Below are positions 8,435 to 17,756 of a stretch of 64,000 bases of DNA, piece after piece. Where the stretch lies: the NCBI GenBank assembly GCA_963752745.1, contig CAVWAK010000020.1, forward strand, positions 62,001 to 126,000, in the 5' to 3' direction. The DNA is from Thiogranum sp963752745 (GTDB lineage Bacteria > Pseudomonadota > Gammaproteobacteria > DSM-19610). The position numbers were made by a program, and so were the translations under genes. The notes under the pieces are model-generated. The model was not told where the DNA came from. It did not search any database and saw nothing but the letters and a program-made list of their open reading frames with translations. The number at the start of each line of letters is the position of its first letter. Position 1 is the stretch's first letter.

Positions 8435-10860
8435 GTTTCCTGTTCCTCCTTCCAGTATTCGGCATCGAATTCATCAACACCGATAACGCGCTGCCTGGCA
8501 GCGGCGGCGGCTCTTACTTTTGCCGCTTCGCGTTCATCGATCACACCTGCTGCAACTGCTTCGACCAGACAGTGTTCGGGGTCCCCAACTGCAAGTTGAC
8601 CACTGCGCATGGCATTTCGCAAGTTTGAGAGCACCGGCCGAGCTGCTGTCGTTTTTTCCAGCGCGGTTTCAAGCTGTCTCAGTGATTCCTCGTCTGAATC
8701 CGGAATAAACAGACCGTCTGTCAGCCGGTCACGTGCGCTGCCCCAGCGCAATACAACATTGGCTGCACGCATCAGCAGAGCATCATCGACAGCTTTGTAG
8801 CTCGCACCAAAGGGAAACAGTGTCCATTTAAGGATACGGCCCGTCATTCGACCCGGTAAGTTGTCATATATCTGGAAAAGTGTTTGTTGCATGTTATACA
8901 AACAATCCCGTACCACCCATTCAACAAGTGGTCGGTCAGCTGGCTGGTGACCCTGATCGTTAAAACGCTTGAGTGCTGCGGACGCGAGGTAGAGTTGGCT
9001 AAGTACATCACCGAGCCTGGCCGAGAGTGATTCACGCCGCTTCAGGGAACCTCCAAGCGTAAGCAAGGCAGCTTCAGCGGTGATGGCAAAAACTGCGGCC
9101 ATGCGCGACAACTGGCGATAGTATCCAGCCTCTTCGCGGTCAACCGGCGATGCGGCAAAGCGAGCGCCGGTAAGGCCATGAAAACCGGCTCTTGCCAGGT
9201 TGCTTGCAAGCAGCTTTGCGTGGCCGAAAATGGCGTCATCGAAGCCTGCCAGATCTCGCTGCTGCGCGGTTTCCATCTCCTTCAGCAAGTATTGGTGGCA
9301 GCGAATGGCGCCCTGACCAAAGATGATCAGGCTGCGGGTCAGGATGTTTGCACCTTCTACCGTGATGCTGATAGGGATAGCCTGATAGACGCGTGCCAGG
9401 TAGTTACGCGGACCCATGCAGATACCACGACCACCGTGAATGTCCATGGCATCGTCAATAACATCCCGCATGCGCTCGGTGAGGTGGTATTTCACAATCG
9501 CAGATGCGACAGACGGTTTTTCTCCATTATCAACTGCAAGTGTTGTCAGGCCGCGTGCAGCATCCATGGCATAGGTGTTACCGGCAATGCGTCCCAGTAC
9601 TTCAGCAATACCTTCAAACTGTCCTATGGGGGTCTTGAACTGTTTTCGTACAGCGGCATAGGCGCCACTGGTTCGGGATGCAAGCTTGCCGGCACCGGTA
9701 CTGAGTGCCGGCAGGGAGATAGCGCGTCCATCAGCCAGGCATTCCATCAGCATGCGCCAGCCCTGGCCGATATGTTCCTGGCCGCCAATAATCCAGTCCA
9801 TGGGAATGAAAACATCATGACCACGGTTGGGACCATTCATAAATGCCTGGTTGAGCGGAAAGTGGCGGCTGCCTATATCGATACCGGGCGTGTTGGTGGG
9901 GATCAGGGCGAGAGTGATGCCCAGGGCTTCCTCGCTACCCAGCAAATGATCTGGATCATAAAGCTTAAAAGCCAGCCCGAGCACTGTGGCCACCGGCCCC
10001 AGGGTGATATAGCGTTTATCCCAGTTGAGGCGAATGCCGAGTTGCTCCTGGCCTTCAATTACCTGCCGGCAAACCACGCCTTTGTCTGGCATCGCGGCTG
10101 CGTCACTGCCCGCATCCGGTCCGGTAAGCGCAAAGCAGGGGACTTCATCACCGCAAGCAAGGCGTGGCAGGTAGTACTGCTTCTGTTCCTCTGTGCCGTA
10201 GTGCAACAGTAGCTGAGCAGGGCCAAGAGAGTTCGGTACCATGGTGGTGACCGCGGCGGTAATGCTGCGGCTGGCAATTTTCATAACCACGCAGGAATGC
10301 GCATAGGCACTGAATTCCAGCCCACCGTGCTCGCGCGGGATGATCATGCCAAAGAATCGTTGCTGTTTGAGAAACTGCCAGACGTCAGGGGGCAAATCGT
10401 GTAACTCTTCGGTGATTTTCCAGTCATCAATCATCTGGCAGAGTTCATCCACCGGACCATCAATGAACGCCTGTTCGGCTTCGCTTAAACCCGGTTTCGG
10501 ATAGTTGAGCAATTTATTCCAGTCGGGGTTACCACTGAACAGGTCAGCTTCCCACCAGGTGCTGCCGGCTTCCAGAGCTTCGCGTTCGGTGTCGGACATG
10601 GCCGGCATCATGCTTCTGAACTGGTCGAGAATCGGCGCACTGATAACCTGGCGTCGAATTGCGGGTACGCACAACAGGATTACGCCTGGAACGAACAGTA
10701 CCCATACGGGCGTCATTACCCAGGGCGTAACAGCATGCACCAGCGGCCATGCAACCAGGTAGGCGCCGATTGCAATAGTCCACGTCCAGCCCGAAGCCTG
10801 TCTGGCTGCCAGTAACCAGATCCCTCCAATGACCACGAATAACTCGATGATGGTAGACAT
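8386..10860 (-). CDS. fadE: Acyl-CoA dehydrogenase, FadE type
   Basis: 824 residues, the large membrane-associated gamma-proteobacterial type (E. coli FadE is about the same size). Two hydrophobic stretches at residues 1-70 (IELFVVIGGIWLLAAR; WVLFVPGVILLC) suggest inner-membrane anchoring. FAD/substrate segments CFALTGPDAGSDAAAMPD and MDIHGGRGICMGPRNYLARVY are present. It catalyses the first, FAD-dependent step of beta-oxidation. It starts 17 bases after the upstream amidase gene and overlaps fadI, so the operon order follows the pathway. Confidence 0.95.
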   Translation of the reverse strand: MSTIIELFVVIGGIWLLAARQASGWTWTIAIGAYLVAWPLVHAVTPWVMTPVWVLFVPGVILLCVPAIRRQVISAPILDQFRSMMPAMSDTEREALEAGSTWWEADLFSGNPDWNKLLNYPKPGLSEAEQAFIDGPVDELCQMIDDWKITEELHDLPPDVWQFLKQQRFFGMIIPREHGGLEFSAYAHSCVVMKIASRSITAAVTTMVPNSLGPAQLLLHYGTEEQKQYYLPRLACGDEVPCFALTGPDAGSDAAAMPDKGVVCRQVIEGQEQLGIRLNWDKRYITLGPVATVLGLAFKLYDPDHLLGSEEALGITLALIPTNTPGIDIGSRHFPLNQAFMNGPNRGHDVFIPMDWIIGGQEHIGQGWRMLMECLADGRAISLPALSTGAGKLASRTSGAYAAVRKQFKTPIGQFEGIAEVLGRIAGNTYAMDAARGLTTLAVDNGEKPSVASAIVKYHLTERMRDVIDDAMDIHGGRGICMGPRNYLARVYQAIPISITVEGANILTRSLIIFGQGAIRCHQYLLKEMETAQQRDLAGFDDAIFGHAKLLASNLARAGFHGLTGARFAASPVDREEAGYYRQLSRMAAVFAITAEAALLTLGGSLKRRESLSARLGDVLSQLYLASAALKRFNDQGHQPADRPLVEWVVRDCLYNMQQTLFQIYDNLPGRMTGRILKWTLFPFGASYKAVDDALLMRAANVVLRWGSARDRLTDGLFIPDSDEESLRQLETALEKTTAARPVLSNLRNAMRSGQLAVGDPEHCLVEAVAAGVIDEREAAKVRAAAAARQRVIGVDEFDAEYWKEEQETWPDNPTRSQQVSQST

Positions 10861-10876
10861 GTCTGTCTCCTGCTAT

Positions 10877-11809
10877 TCAGCTACCTTTCACTTCTTCCAG
10901 CCCGGTGTCTTTGTTGCCGGACTGTTGTTCCTGCGGGGTTATCAAATCGATACTCGCAGGTGACTTCGCATCTGGTTCCGGCTGCATGGTTGGAACATAG
11001 CAGTCGCCATCTTCATTGCATATACGTCCCTTGCGATCCCAGGGCAAATTTCGATAACTGGGTTGTTTGCCGTAATCAAGATGAGGACACTTGATGATTT
11101 CGAAGTAGGGTGAGTAGTCAAAATCACGCGGGGTGAATAATCGCGTGTTGCGTGGAACCATGCGCAACGAACCGTCCCTGCGCTCCTCCAGAACCGGCAG
11201 GACGGGAAACCTGACTGACGCGAACGCCGCGGCTATCATGGAAGAGCATACAGATCGCGTCGGGGAACCGGCGTTGTGTTGAAACAAGCTGGAGCGCCAG
11301 CGTCGCGGAATGATGCTGTAGGGGAAAAGAAAGCGGGCCAGGTCGAGTAGCTGGCGAAGGTCATAGTCAAATCCCAGGTGTTGCAGGGCAAACTTGAGGA
11401 CATGCTGTGAATCCTGGCGAGACAGGCCTGTGGGCCGACAAACGCGAAGCGAATCGCCGCGATACTTCTCCAGGGTCTTAACCACGGTGCCTTGTCCCAG
11501 CCAGGCTTCGATGATCAACTGCTCATTAGGGTCACCGTCGTAGAATGACAGGACCTTCTCTCTCAGTTCTTCGTCGTCAATGTCGTGAACCCTGCCGATG
11601 TACATGGCTGAATGTGACCATGGACTCTGGGTGACTGTCCGGATGATTTCGGAGACACGGCTGCGACCTTCTACCAATAGAACATCACAAGGTCTTATTT
11701 CGTAGCGAACTCGATCAAAATCGCAAAGGGGCGGGTTGCTATCAGCGTTGTCAGCTGTCAGCCAGCTAACAATCTTTTTGCCCAACCAGGCTGCAGGATT
11801 GAAAATCAT
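10877..11809 (-). CDS. Permuted papain-like amidase (YiiX/YebB family)
   Basis: 310 residues. The family has a circularly permuted NlpC/P60 fold and includes lipid-directed thiol hydrolases. The motif DVLLVEGRSRVSEIIR then SPWSHSAMYIG places the catalytic His near residue 67, and RSVCSSMIAAAF places the nucleophilic Cys near residue 190. GGAGG precedes the ATG. It is the first gene of the fadE-fadI-fadJ-fadD operon. Inference: it may act on acyl-linked or lipid substrates that feed beta-oxidation; the substrate is unknown. The C-terminal tail (after residue 270) looks disordered. Confidence 0.82.
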   Translation of the reverse strand: MIFNPAAWLGKKIVSWLTADNADSNPPLCDFDRVRYEIRPCDVLLVEGRSRVSEIIRTVTQSPWSHSAMYIGRVHDIDDEELREKVLSFYDGDPNEQLIIEAWLGQGTVVKTLEKYRGDSLRVCRPTGLSRQDSQHVLKFALQHLGFDYDLRQLLDLARFLFPYSIIPRRWRSSLFQHNAGSPTRSVCSSMIAAAFASVRFPVLPVLEERRDGSLRMVPRNTRLFTPRDFDYSPYFEIIKCPHLDYGKQPSYRNLPWDRKGRICNEDGDCYVPTMQPEPDAKSPASIDLITPQEQQSGNKDTGLEEVKGS

Positions 11810-11962
11810 ACAACCTCCGTTTGCACCAATAATGTAGCGTTTTAGACACCCGATCCCGGGACGAGTTTATCGGCCCCAATGCCCACCTTATTACTAACCA
11901 TAGCGGCATATTCTCAATGGGGCTGAGAGAGCTCTATAATAGCTTGTTTTAATTGAAAATAT
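11810..11962. other. Intergenic region upstream of the beta-oxidation operon
   Basis: 153 bases. Holds the probable promoter of the minus-strand amidase-fad operon. A TATTATA box is seen on the minus strand around 11933-11940, but no good -35 box at standard distance. An AGAGCTCT palindrome lies beside it. I do not see a strong terminator for the upstream aminotransferase gene. Confidence 0.4.
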
Positions 11963-13081
11963 TTATGCCTCAGTGGCAAGGGTGACGGCCCGGTCAAGGC
12001 TGTCCCGGCCGGTGTAGAAGTGAGGTGAAAAGCGCACGCCACCGCCGCGCAGCGCGCAAATTACGCCGTGTTGCTGCAGGTGCGAATACAGTGTTTCGTT
12101 GCTTGTCTCCGGGTGCCGGAAGGTCAGAATGCCGGCGCGCCTTTCGGGGGCGGTTTCCGAAATGACGATGAAACCCTGTTCCACCAAAATATCAATAAGA
12201 TAGGAGATATTTGAAGAAACTTTCTCATATATTTCCTGTATTCCAGCATCGATTAGAAGACCGACGCTGGCGTGCAACGCGTGAATACCCAGCATATTGG
12301 GGCTGCCACACTCGAAACGGCGAGCACTGGATGCTGCTTGCCAGCTGCGACGATCATAATCGCCAAGTGCTTCCACCATGTGCCAGCCATATTGTTTCAG
12401 TGCCAGTCGGGATATCCATTCCTCCCGGCAGTAAAACAGGGCCAGACCTTCAGGGCCAAGCATCCATTTGTGACCATCCGCTACAACAAAATCTGCGTGA
12501 CAGGCTTGAACATCCAATGGCTTGACGCCAATGCTCTGGATAGCGTCAACACAGAAGGCAACACCCGCTGCCTGACAGGCAGCGCCAATGGTTTCAAGGT
12601 CCAGTGCCAGCCCGGTGCTGTACTGCACCGAACTGATTGACACCAGGCGAGTACGATCAGTCATGGCTGCAATTAAAGCCTGTTCCGGTGAATCGACCTG
12701 GCCTATATCCGCCTCAATTGTTCTTACACCCATTGAGCCGAGCGATTCCCAGACAATACGGTTGGAGGGGAATTCCTGATTGCTGATGACAACTTCATCG
12801 CCCTGTTGCCAGTCGATGCCGTAAGCAATAACAGACAATGCTTCCGATGTGTTTTTCAGCAGGGCTATTTCCGAACTGTCGCGTGCGTTGATCAGGAATT
12901 GCAGTTGTTCGCGCAAGGACTGTTCGGTTTTCAACCAGCGATCATAGTGTTGTGATCCATACTTGCCATTCTCCTCGGCAAAGCGTCGCACGGCTTCTAT
13001 GCTACGTTTTGGCCAGGGTCCGACTGCGGCATGATTCAGGTGACAGATGTCTGTGGAGAGATTGAATTCCTTTGCGTACAT
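11963..13081 (-). CDS. Class V aminotransferase (cysteine-desulfurase / IPN-epimerase-like)
   Basis: 372 residues. PLP enzyme of fold type I; DFVVADGHKWMLGPEG carries the PLP lysine near residue 200, and CVDAIQSIGV the cofactor Asp. CHLNHAAVGPWPKRS at the N-terminus resembles isopenicillin-N-epimerase-like members. I chose the ATG at 13081, 11 bases after the gltA stop, rather than a longer frame that would overlap gltA. Cotranscribed with gltA. The reaction cannot be read from the sequence; no Fe-S assembly partners are nearby. Confidence 0.85.
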   Translation of the reverse strand: MYAKEFNLSTDICHLNHAAVGPWPKRSIEAVRRFAEENGKYGSQHYDRWLKTEQSLREQLQFLINARDSSEIALLKNTSEALSVIAYGIDWQQGDEVVISNQEFPSNRIVWESLGSMGVRTIEADIGQVDSPEQALIAAMTDRTRLVSISSVQYSTGLALDLETIGAACQAAGVAFCVDAIQSIGVKPLDVQACHADFVVADGHKWMLGPEGLALFYCREEWISRLALKQYGWHMVEALGDYDRRSWQAASSARRFECGSPNMLGIHALHASVGLLIDAGIQEIYEKVSSNISYLIDILVEQGFIVISETAPERRAGILTFRHPETSNETLYSHLQQHGVICALRGGGVRFSPHFYTGRDSLDRAVTLATEA

Positions 13082-13092
13082 ATCAACCAGAA

Positions 13093-14388
13093 TCAGCGAT
13101 TGTTGATGGGTATGTAATCGCGCTGCGTCGGCCCGGTATACAGTTGTCGTGGGCGACCTATACGCTGGTCGTGCTCGCTGATCATCTCCATCCATTGGGC
13201 TACCCAACCAACCGTGCGGGCGATGGAAAACATGACAGTGAACATATTGGTAGGTATGCCAATGGCCCTGTAAATGAGGCCCGAATAAAAATCGACATTG
13301 GGATAAAGTTTGCGTTCAACGAAATAGTCATCTTTCAGCGCGATCTCTTCCAGACGCAATGCCAGTTCAAACATCGGATCATTGGCATCTCCCAGTTTGG
13401 CAAGAACTTCATGACACATTTTGCGAATAATTCGGGCGCGTGGATCATAGTTCTTGTAAACACGATGGCCAAATCCCATCAGGCGGAAAGGGTCTTGTTT
13501 GTCTTTGGCTCTTTCAAGAAATGCCGGTACATTACTCACGTCGCCAATTTCGTCCAGCATTGTCAGTACTGCCTCGTTAGCCCCGCCGTGGGCAGGCCCC
13601 CATAGCGCTGCGATACCAGAGGCGATACAGGCAAATGGATTGGCGCCAGAGCTACCGGCAAGGCGTACCGTTGACGTGCTGGCATTCTGTTCGTGGTCAA
13701 TGTGCAGAATGAAGATCAGGTCCAGTGCTTTTTCGGCGATCGGGTCTATCTCATAGGTTTCACACGGTACAGAAAACATCATGCGCAGCAGGTTGCCTGT
13801 GTAACTCAGGTTGTTGTCCGGGTAGACCTGTGGCTCACCAACAGAATGTTTGTAGCTCGCCGCAGCAATACTGGGCATTTTGGCTATGAGCCTGTGGGCG
13901 GCAATTTCCCGATGCGTCGGGTTACTGATGTCGGTGGAGTCGTGATAGAAGGCAGACAGTGACCCCACCACGCCGACCATGATCGCCATGGGGTGCGCAT
14001 CGTGGTAAAAACCACGGAAGAAGCTCTTCAGTGCCTCGTTCAGCATGCTGTGATTCGTAATAATGCTGTTGAAACCGCTGATTTCCTCCTCGTTGGGCAG
14101 TTCGCCATACAGCATCAGGTGTGCAACTTCCAGAAAGTTACTGTGTTCTGCCAACTGGTCGATGGGATAACCACGATACTGGAGCATACCCGCGGTACCA
14201 TCAAGATAGGTTAGTGAGCTGTGGCAACTGGCCGTGGAGAGGAAGCCGGGATCGTAGGTAAATAATCCGAGCTCGCGGAAGAAGCGGCCGATGTCGACAG
14301 CATCGGGTCCCTGCGTGCTGCCAAGAATCGGAAGTTCAATCTGCCGGTTATCTCGATTGTCAGTAATGGTTACGGTATCTTTTCCCAT
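13093..14388 (-). CDS. gltA: Citrate synthase
   Basis: 431 residues, hexameric type II citrate synthase. Condenses oxaloacetate and acetyl-CoA. Catalytic segments are visible: the first His in LIFILHIDHEQNASTSTVR, the second in MGFGHRVYKNYDPRA, and the Asp in PNVDFYSGLIYRAIG. The start is the ATG at 14388 with AGGGAGA upstream; an in-frame upstream ATG gives a Cys-rich extension unlike the family. Divergent from the arsenosugar operon. It is linked functionally to beta-oxidation through acetyl-CoA. Confidence 0.95.
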   Translation of the reverse strand: MGKDTVTITDNRDNRQIELPILGSTQGPDAVDIGRFFRELGLFTYDPGFLSTASCHSSLTYLDGTAGMLQYRGYPIDQLAEHSNFLEVAHLMLYGELPNEEEISGFNSIITNHSMLNEALKSFFRGFYHDAHPMAIMVGVVGSLSAFYHDSTDISNPTHREIAAHRLIAKMPSIAAASYKHSVGEPQVYPDNNLSYTGNLLRMMFSVPCETYEIDPIAEKALDLIFILHIDHEQNASTSTVRLAGSSGANPFACIASGIAALWGPAHGGANEAVLTMLDEIGDVSNVPAFLERAKDKQDPFRLMGFGHRVYKNYDPRARIIRKMCHEVLAKLGDANDPMFELALRLEEIALKDDYFVERKLYPNVDFYSGLIYRAIGIPTNMFTVMFSIARTVGWVAQWMEMISEHDQRIGRPRQLYTGPTQRDYIPINNR

Positions 14389-14631
14389 CTGAAAAGCTTC
14401 TCCCTGGCGAGTATCGGTGCGGTAGATCTGCCGGCACGCCCCGCGCCCACAATGGTGGCTTTTCCATGCACATTCCTTTGAGGCACAGTGCGTTAATTGC
14501 CGCACAGGGCCCATCATTTAGTAATGGGAAGCTGTAGTCAACAGCTTAGATTCCACATGTTCCAGACTGTGAGTGCGATTGGCATTTTTCAGGCATACTA
14601 CGCAAAAACATACAGTGGAAGGATCTATTTC

Positions 14632-15591
14632 ATGCATGCAACCTTGCCTCTACTCCAGGGCAGCGATTTTCCCTCCGTACATCGTGGAACTGCGGATACC
14701 CTGCAAGTCAATCTCGGCTATCGCTGTAATCAGGCCTGCCTTCATTGCCATGTAAATGCCGGGCCGACACGCAAGGAAGAAATGCAGGCAGATACCGTGA
14801 ATGATGTCGTCGAGTTTCTACGACGCTCTGCCATTAAAAACCTGGATCTGACTGGCGGGGCACCAGAGCTTAATGCCCATTTCCGCACGCTGGTGAGCAC
14901 TGCCCGGCAGCTTGGTGTAAAGGTGATCGACCGTTGCAATCTGACCATTTTGCTGGAACCCGGACAGGAAGATCTTGCCGGCTTTCTTGCGGATAACCAG
15001 GTTGAAATAGTTGCTTCATTACCCTGCTATGGAAAAGACAACGTTGACGCCCAGCGTGGTGACGGTGTCTATGCCGCCAGTATAAAAGCACTCCAGTTGC
15101 TTAATCGACTTGGTTATGGCCATCCCGGCAGCGGGCTGGAAATCAATCTCATGTATAACCCGGCAGGTGCTACATTACCTCCTGAACAGAAGCAACTCGA
15201 AGACGACTATCACCGTGAACTGAAATCGCAGGCAGGCATTGTATTCAATCACCTGTTCGTTCTTGCCAATATGCCGATTCAGCGGTTTGGCAGCACACTG
15301 GTTTCGAAAGGTGACTTCGACGATTACCTTGCATTACTGAAGTCGGCTTACCAGGCCGAGAATCTCGATAACGTGATGTGCCGAAATCTTATCAGTGTTG
15401 ACTGGAATGGATATTTGTATGATTGCGATTTTAACCAGATGCTGGACCTTCCTTTGGAGGTGGACGGCCGCAGCAGACTGCATCTGCGTGATCTACAGGC
15501 TGAATCCCTGCAAGGTAACCCCGTTGTTGTTTGTAATCATTGTTACGGGTGCACAGCCGGGCAGGGGAGCAGTTGCGGCGGAGCGCTGTAG
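14632..15591 (+). CDS. arsS: Radical SAM protein of the arsenosugar ArsS type
   Basis: 319 residues. Radical SAM cluster motif CNQACLHCH at residues 32-40 (CxxxCxxC with a terminal His) and a glycine-rich LTGGAPELN segment. The Cys-rich C-terminus has CNHCYGCTAGQGSSCGGAL, diagnostic of the family whose members in some genomes carry selenocysteine in this domain. All codons here are ordinary Cys or Gln, with no in-frame TGA. Known role: transfers an adenosyl-derived moiety from SAM to dimethylarsenic. GGAAGGA precedes the ATG. First gene of a four-gene overlapping operon ending in arsM. Confidence 0.9.
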   Translation: MHATLPLLQGSDFPSVHRGTADTLQVNLGYRCNQACLHCHVNAGPTRKEEMQADTVNDVVEFLRRSAIKNLDLTGGAPELNAHFRTLVSTARQLGVKVIDRCNLTILLEPGQEDLAGFLADNQVEIVASLPCYGKDNVDAQRGDGVYAASIKALQLLNRLGYGHPGSGLEINLMYNPAGATLPPEQKQLEDDYHRELKSQAGIVFNHLFVLANMPIQRFGSTLVSKGDFDDYLALLKSAYQAENLDNVMCRNLISVDWNGYLYDCDFNQMLDLPLEVDGRSRLHLRDLQAESLQGNPVVVCNHCYGCTAGQGSSCGGAL

Positions 15592-16271
15592 TGAAATCAC
15601 GTAAACTCTCGATTATTATTCCCGTGCTGAATGAACGTGCATGCATCGTTGACACTTTGTTAAAACTCCAGCAGTCAAGACAGCGTGGCCACGAGGTTAT
15701 CCTCATCGATGGCGGTAGTGACGATGCGACTCCATCTGCAGCCGAACCGTTCGTCGATCGGATCTATTACACTAGCGCCAGCAGGGCCCGTCAGATGAAT
15801 CTAGGCGCAAGCCACAGCACCGGGGAAATGCTGCTCTTCCTGCATGCTGATACTCGTGTACCCGACGATATAGATAAACTGGTTAGCGGCGCCATTGGGG
15901 GGCGGTCAGGGTGGGGGCGTTTTGATATATCTCTTTCCGGGTCTAACCTGCTGTTGCGGATAATCGAGGCTGGCATGAATCTGCGTTCCAGACTGACCGG
16001 CATAGCCACTGGCGATCAGGGGCTGTTCGTCAGCCGTGACTGGTTTGATTCAGTCGAGGGGTTTCCAAACCAGCCGCTGATGGAAGACATCGCCCTGAGC
16101 CGGTCTCTCAAGCGTCTCTCACCACCCGTCTGCCTGAAACAGAGATTGGTAACATCCAGTCGTCGTTGGGAGCGTTACGGTGTGGTGCGGACAATGGTAA
16201 GAATGTGGTACCTGAGGGCAGCCTATTATTTTGGTGTGTCCGCAGAACGGCTGGTTAAACAATATGATTGA
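15591..16271 (+). CDS. Glycosyltransferase family 2, arsenosugar-cluster type
   Basis: 226 residues, GTG start sharing one base with the arsS stop (TAGTG). LSIIIPVLNE at the N-terminus, VILIDGGSDDAT and LLFLHADTRVP (DxD-like) mark a GT-A family 2 fold. ATGDQGLFVSRDWFD is typical of the subfamily that accompanies the selenodomain-containing radical SAM protein. No membrane anchor is evident except a possible C-terminal amphipathic segment. Likely builds the glycosyl part of the arsenosugar or a related conjugate. Acceptor unknown. Confidence 0.86.
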   Translation: MKSRKLSIIIPVLNERACIVDTLLKLQQSRQRGHEVILIDGGSDDATPSAAEPFVDRIYYTSASRARQMNLGASHSTGEMLLFLHADTRVPDDIDKLVSGAIGGRSGWGRFDISLSGSNLLLRIIEAGMNLRSRLTGIATGDQGLFVSRDWFDSVEGFPNQPLMEDIALSRSLKRLSPPVCLKQRLVTSSRRWERYGVVRTMVRMWYLRAAYYFGVSAERLVKQYD

Positions 16272-16956
16272 AGTTTCGGGCTGGACCTACCCAAAGGCGA
16301 GGATCCTCGTATTCGCCAAAGCTCCATTTCCTGGCCAGGTCAAAACGCGTCTTGCGGCCGAAATCGGTGATGAGGAAGCTGCATGCAGTTATGCGCTGTG
16401 GCTGGAACAACAGGTAGGGGCTTTGGTTACTGCTCAACTGGCGCCGGTTGAACTATGGGTCAGTCCGCATACAAGGCATCCATTGTTTAATAAACTGCAC
16501 GATACACTTGGTGTCAGCATGCATGAGCAACCCGCCGGAGACCTTGGACAGCGAATGCGGAAAGTGTTCCAGAATAGCCTGGCAAGGTGTCGGTCTGCCG
16601 TTCTTGTCGGCAGCGACTGTCCGGCAATGACGCCGGGCTATGTTTATCGCGCCCTGAAAGCGCTGGCATCCGGTATTGATGTTGTGTTTGGTCCGGCCGA
16701 AGACGGTGGTTACGTTATGGTGGGTCAAAATTGCGCTCATCCATCCCTGTTTAGCGAAATTCCCTGGAGCACCGATGAAGTCCTGCACAAAACGCGTCTG
16801 CGACTGCTGGCAGAGCACCAGAGTTGGGCGGAGCTTGAAACATTGTGGGACATCGATACAGTAGACGACTATCGGCGCTGGCAAGACATTAGCCGGCTAC
16901 AGCCGGGCGAGCAAGACAATGCCAATAATAGAAGACGAGAGGGCAATATTCCATGA
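16264..16956 (+). CDS. CofC-like nucleotidyl/glycosyl transferase, arsenosugar-cluster type
   Basis: 230 residues; overlaps the previous gene by eight bases. ARILVFAKAPFPGQVKTRL at the N-terminus resembles the nucleotide-binding loop of CofC/MobA-like transferases, and AVLVGSDCPAMTPGYV plus GPAEDGGYVMVG are the conserved core. This is the DUF2064 type that recurs beside ArsS-like radical SAM proteins. Its reaction is not established, though a nucleotidyl transfer that activates a sugar or lipid head group would fit. The last about 20 residues are charged and poorly conserved. Confidence 0.86.
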   Translation: MIEVSGWTYPKARILVFAKAPFPGQVKTRLAAEIGDEEAACSYALWLEQQVGALVTAQLAPVELWVSPHTRHPLFNKLHDTLGVSMHEQPAGDLGQRMRKVFQNSLARCRSAVLVGSDCPAMTPGYVYRALKALASGIDVVFGPAEDGGYVMVGQNCAHPSLFSEIPWSTDEVLHKTRLRLLAEHQSWAELETLWDIDTVDDYRRWQDISRLQPGEQDNANNRRREGNIP

Positions 16957-17756
16957 ACCAGAAAAACGCAGATCGCCATCGCCAGCAGGTCCGCGACGCT
17001 TACAGCGCTGTGGCTGCCGCCAGTGAGGGTGGCGATTGCTGCGGAGAAGTAAGCAGCTGTTGCGGTGTGTCGGATGACGAACAAATCAATCAGTTGATCT
17101 CCACACGACTGGGGTATCAAAAGAGTGACCTTGAATCTGTGCCACAAGGTGCTGACATGGGCCTGGGCTGCGGTAATCCTCGAGCCATTGCCAGCCTTAA
17201 GCCCGGCGATGTGGTTCTGGACCTCGGTAGTGGAGGCGGATTTGATGCCTTTTTGGCAGCCGCAGAAGTAGGTAGCAGCGGTAAGGTGATCGGTGTCGAT
17301 ATGACACCGGATATGATCAGCAAGTCACGGAATAATGCAGAAAAAGGGGGCTTCAACAATGTTGAGTTCCGGCTGGGTGAAATCGAACACCTGCCAGTTG
17401 CTGATAGCAGTGTTGATGTCATTATCTCTAACTGTGTTATCAATCTTTCGCCGGACAAGGCACAGGTATTCCGGGAAAGCTTCAGGATACTGAAAGTCGG
17501 TGGCAGGCTGGCGATTTCAGATGTTGTTGCGAGTACGGAGTTGCCGGAAGAGATGCGTAATGATCCGTACCTGCATTCTGCCTGTGTCGCAGGTGCGTTA
17601 CTGACTGACGAACTCGAGGCGCTGATCGCTGCGGCTGGTTTTACGGGCGTCTGTATACGCCCCAAAGATGAATCGCGCGAATTCATCAAGGATTGGGCGC
17701 CGGGAAGGGGAGTCGAGGATTACGTGGTTTCCGCTACAATCGAGGCAGTGAAATAG
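16953..17756 (+). CDS. arsM: Arsenite S-adenosylmethionine methyltransferase
   Basis: 267 residues; start overlaps the previous stop (ATGA). SAM-binding VLDLGSGGGFDAFLAA near residue 90 and GVDMTPDMI. As(III)-binding cysteines are candidates in CCGEVSSCCG (residues 30-39), in NCVINLSP near residue 160 and in HSACVAGAL near 210, the usual ArsM pattern. It converts arsenite to methylated arsenicals, which ArsS then uses. Its 3' end overlaps the convergent permease gene by 37 bases. No arsR, arsB or arsC is present, so this is a biosynthetic rather than a classical resistance operon. Confidence 0.93.
   Translation: MNQKNADRHRQQVRDAYSAVAAASEGGDCCGEVSSCCGVSDDEQINQLISTRLGYQKSDLESVPQGADMGLGCGNPRAIASLKPGDVVLDLGSGGGFDAFLAAAEVGSSGKVIGVDMTPDMISKSRNNAEKGGFNNVEFRLGEIEHLPVADSSVDVIISNCVINLSPDKAQVFRESFRILKVGGRLAISDVVASTELPEEMRNDPYLHSACVAGALLTDELEALIAAAGFTGVCIRPKDESREFIKDWAPGRGVEDYVVSATIEAVK

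Noticed and set aside
9178..10212. Plus-strand frame of 344 codons over fadE
   Set aside because: It lies wholly inside fadE on the opposite strand; the composition is that of an antisense shadow.
11925..11945. TATAAT box on the plus strand
   Set aside because: No plus-strand gene follows; it is more likely part of a minus-strand AT-rich promoter.
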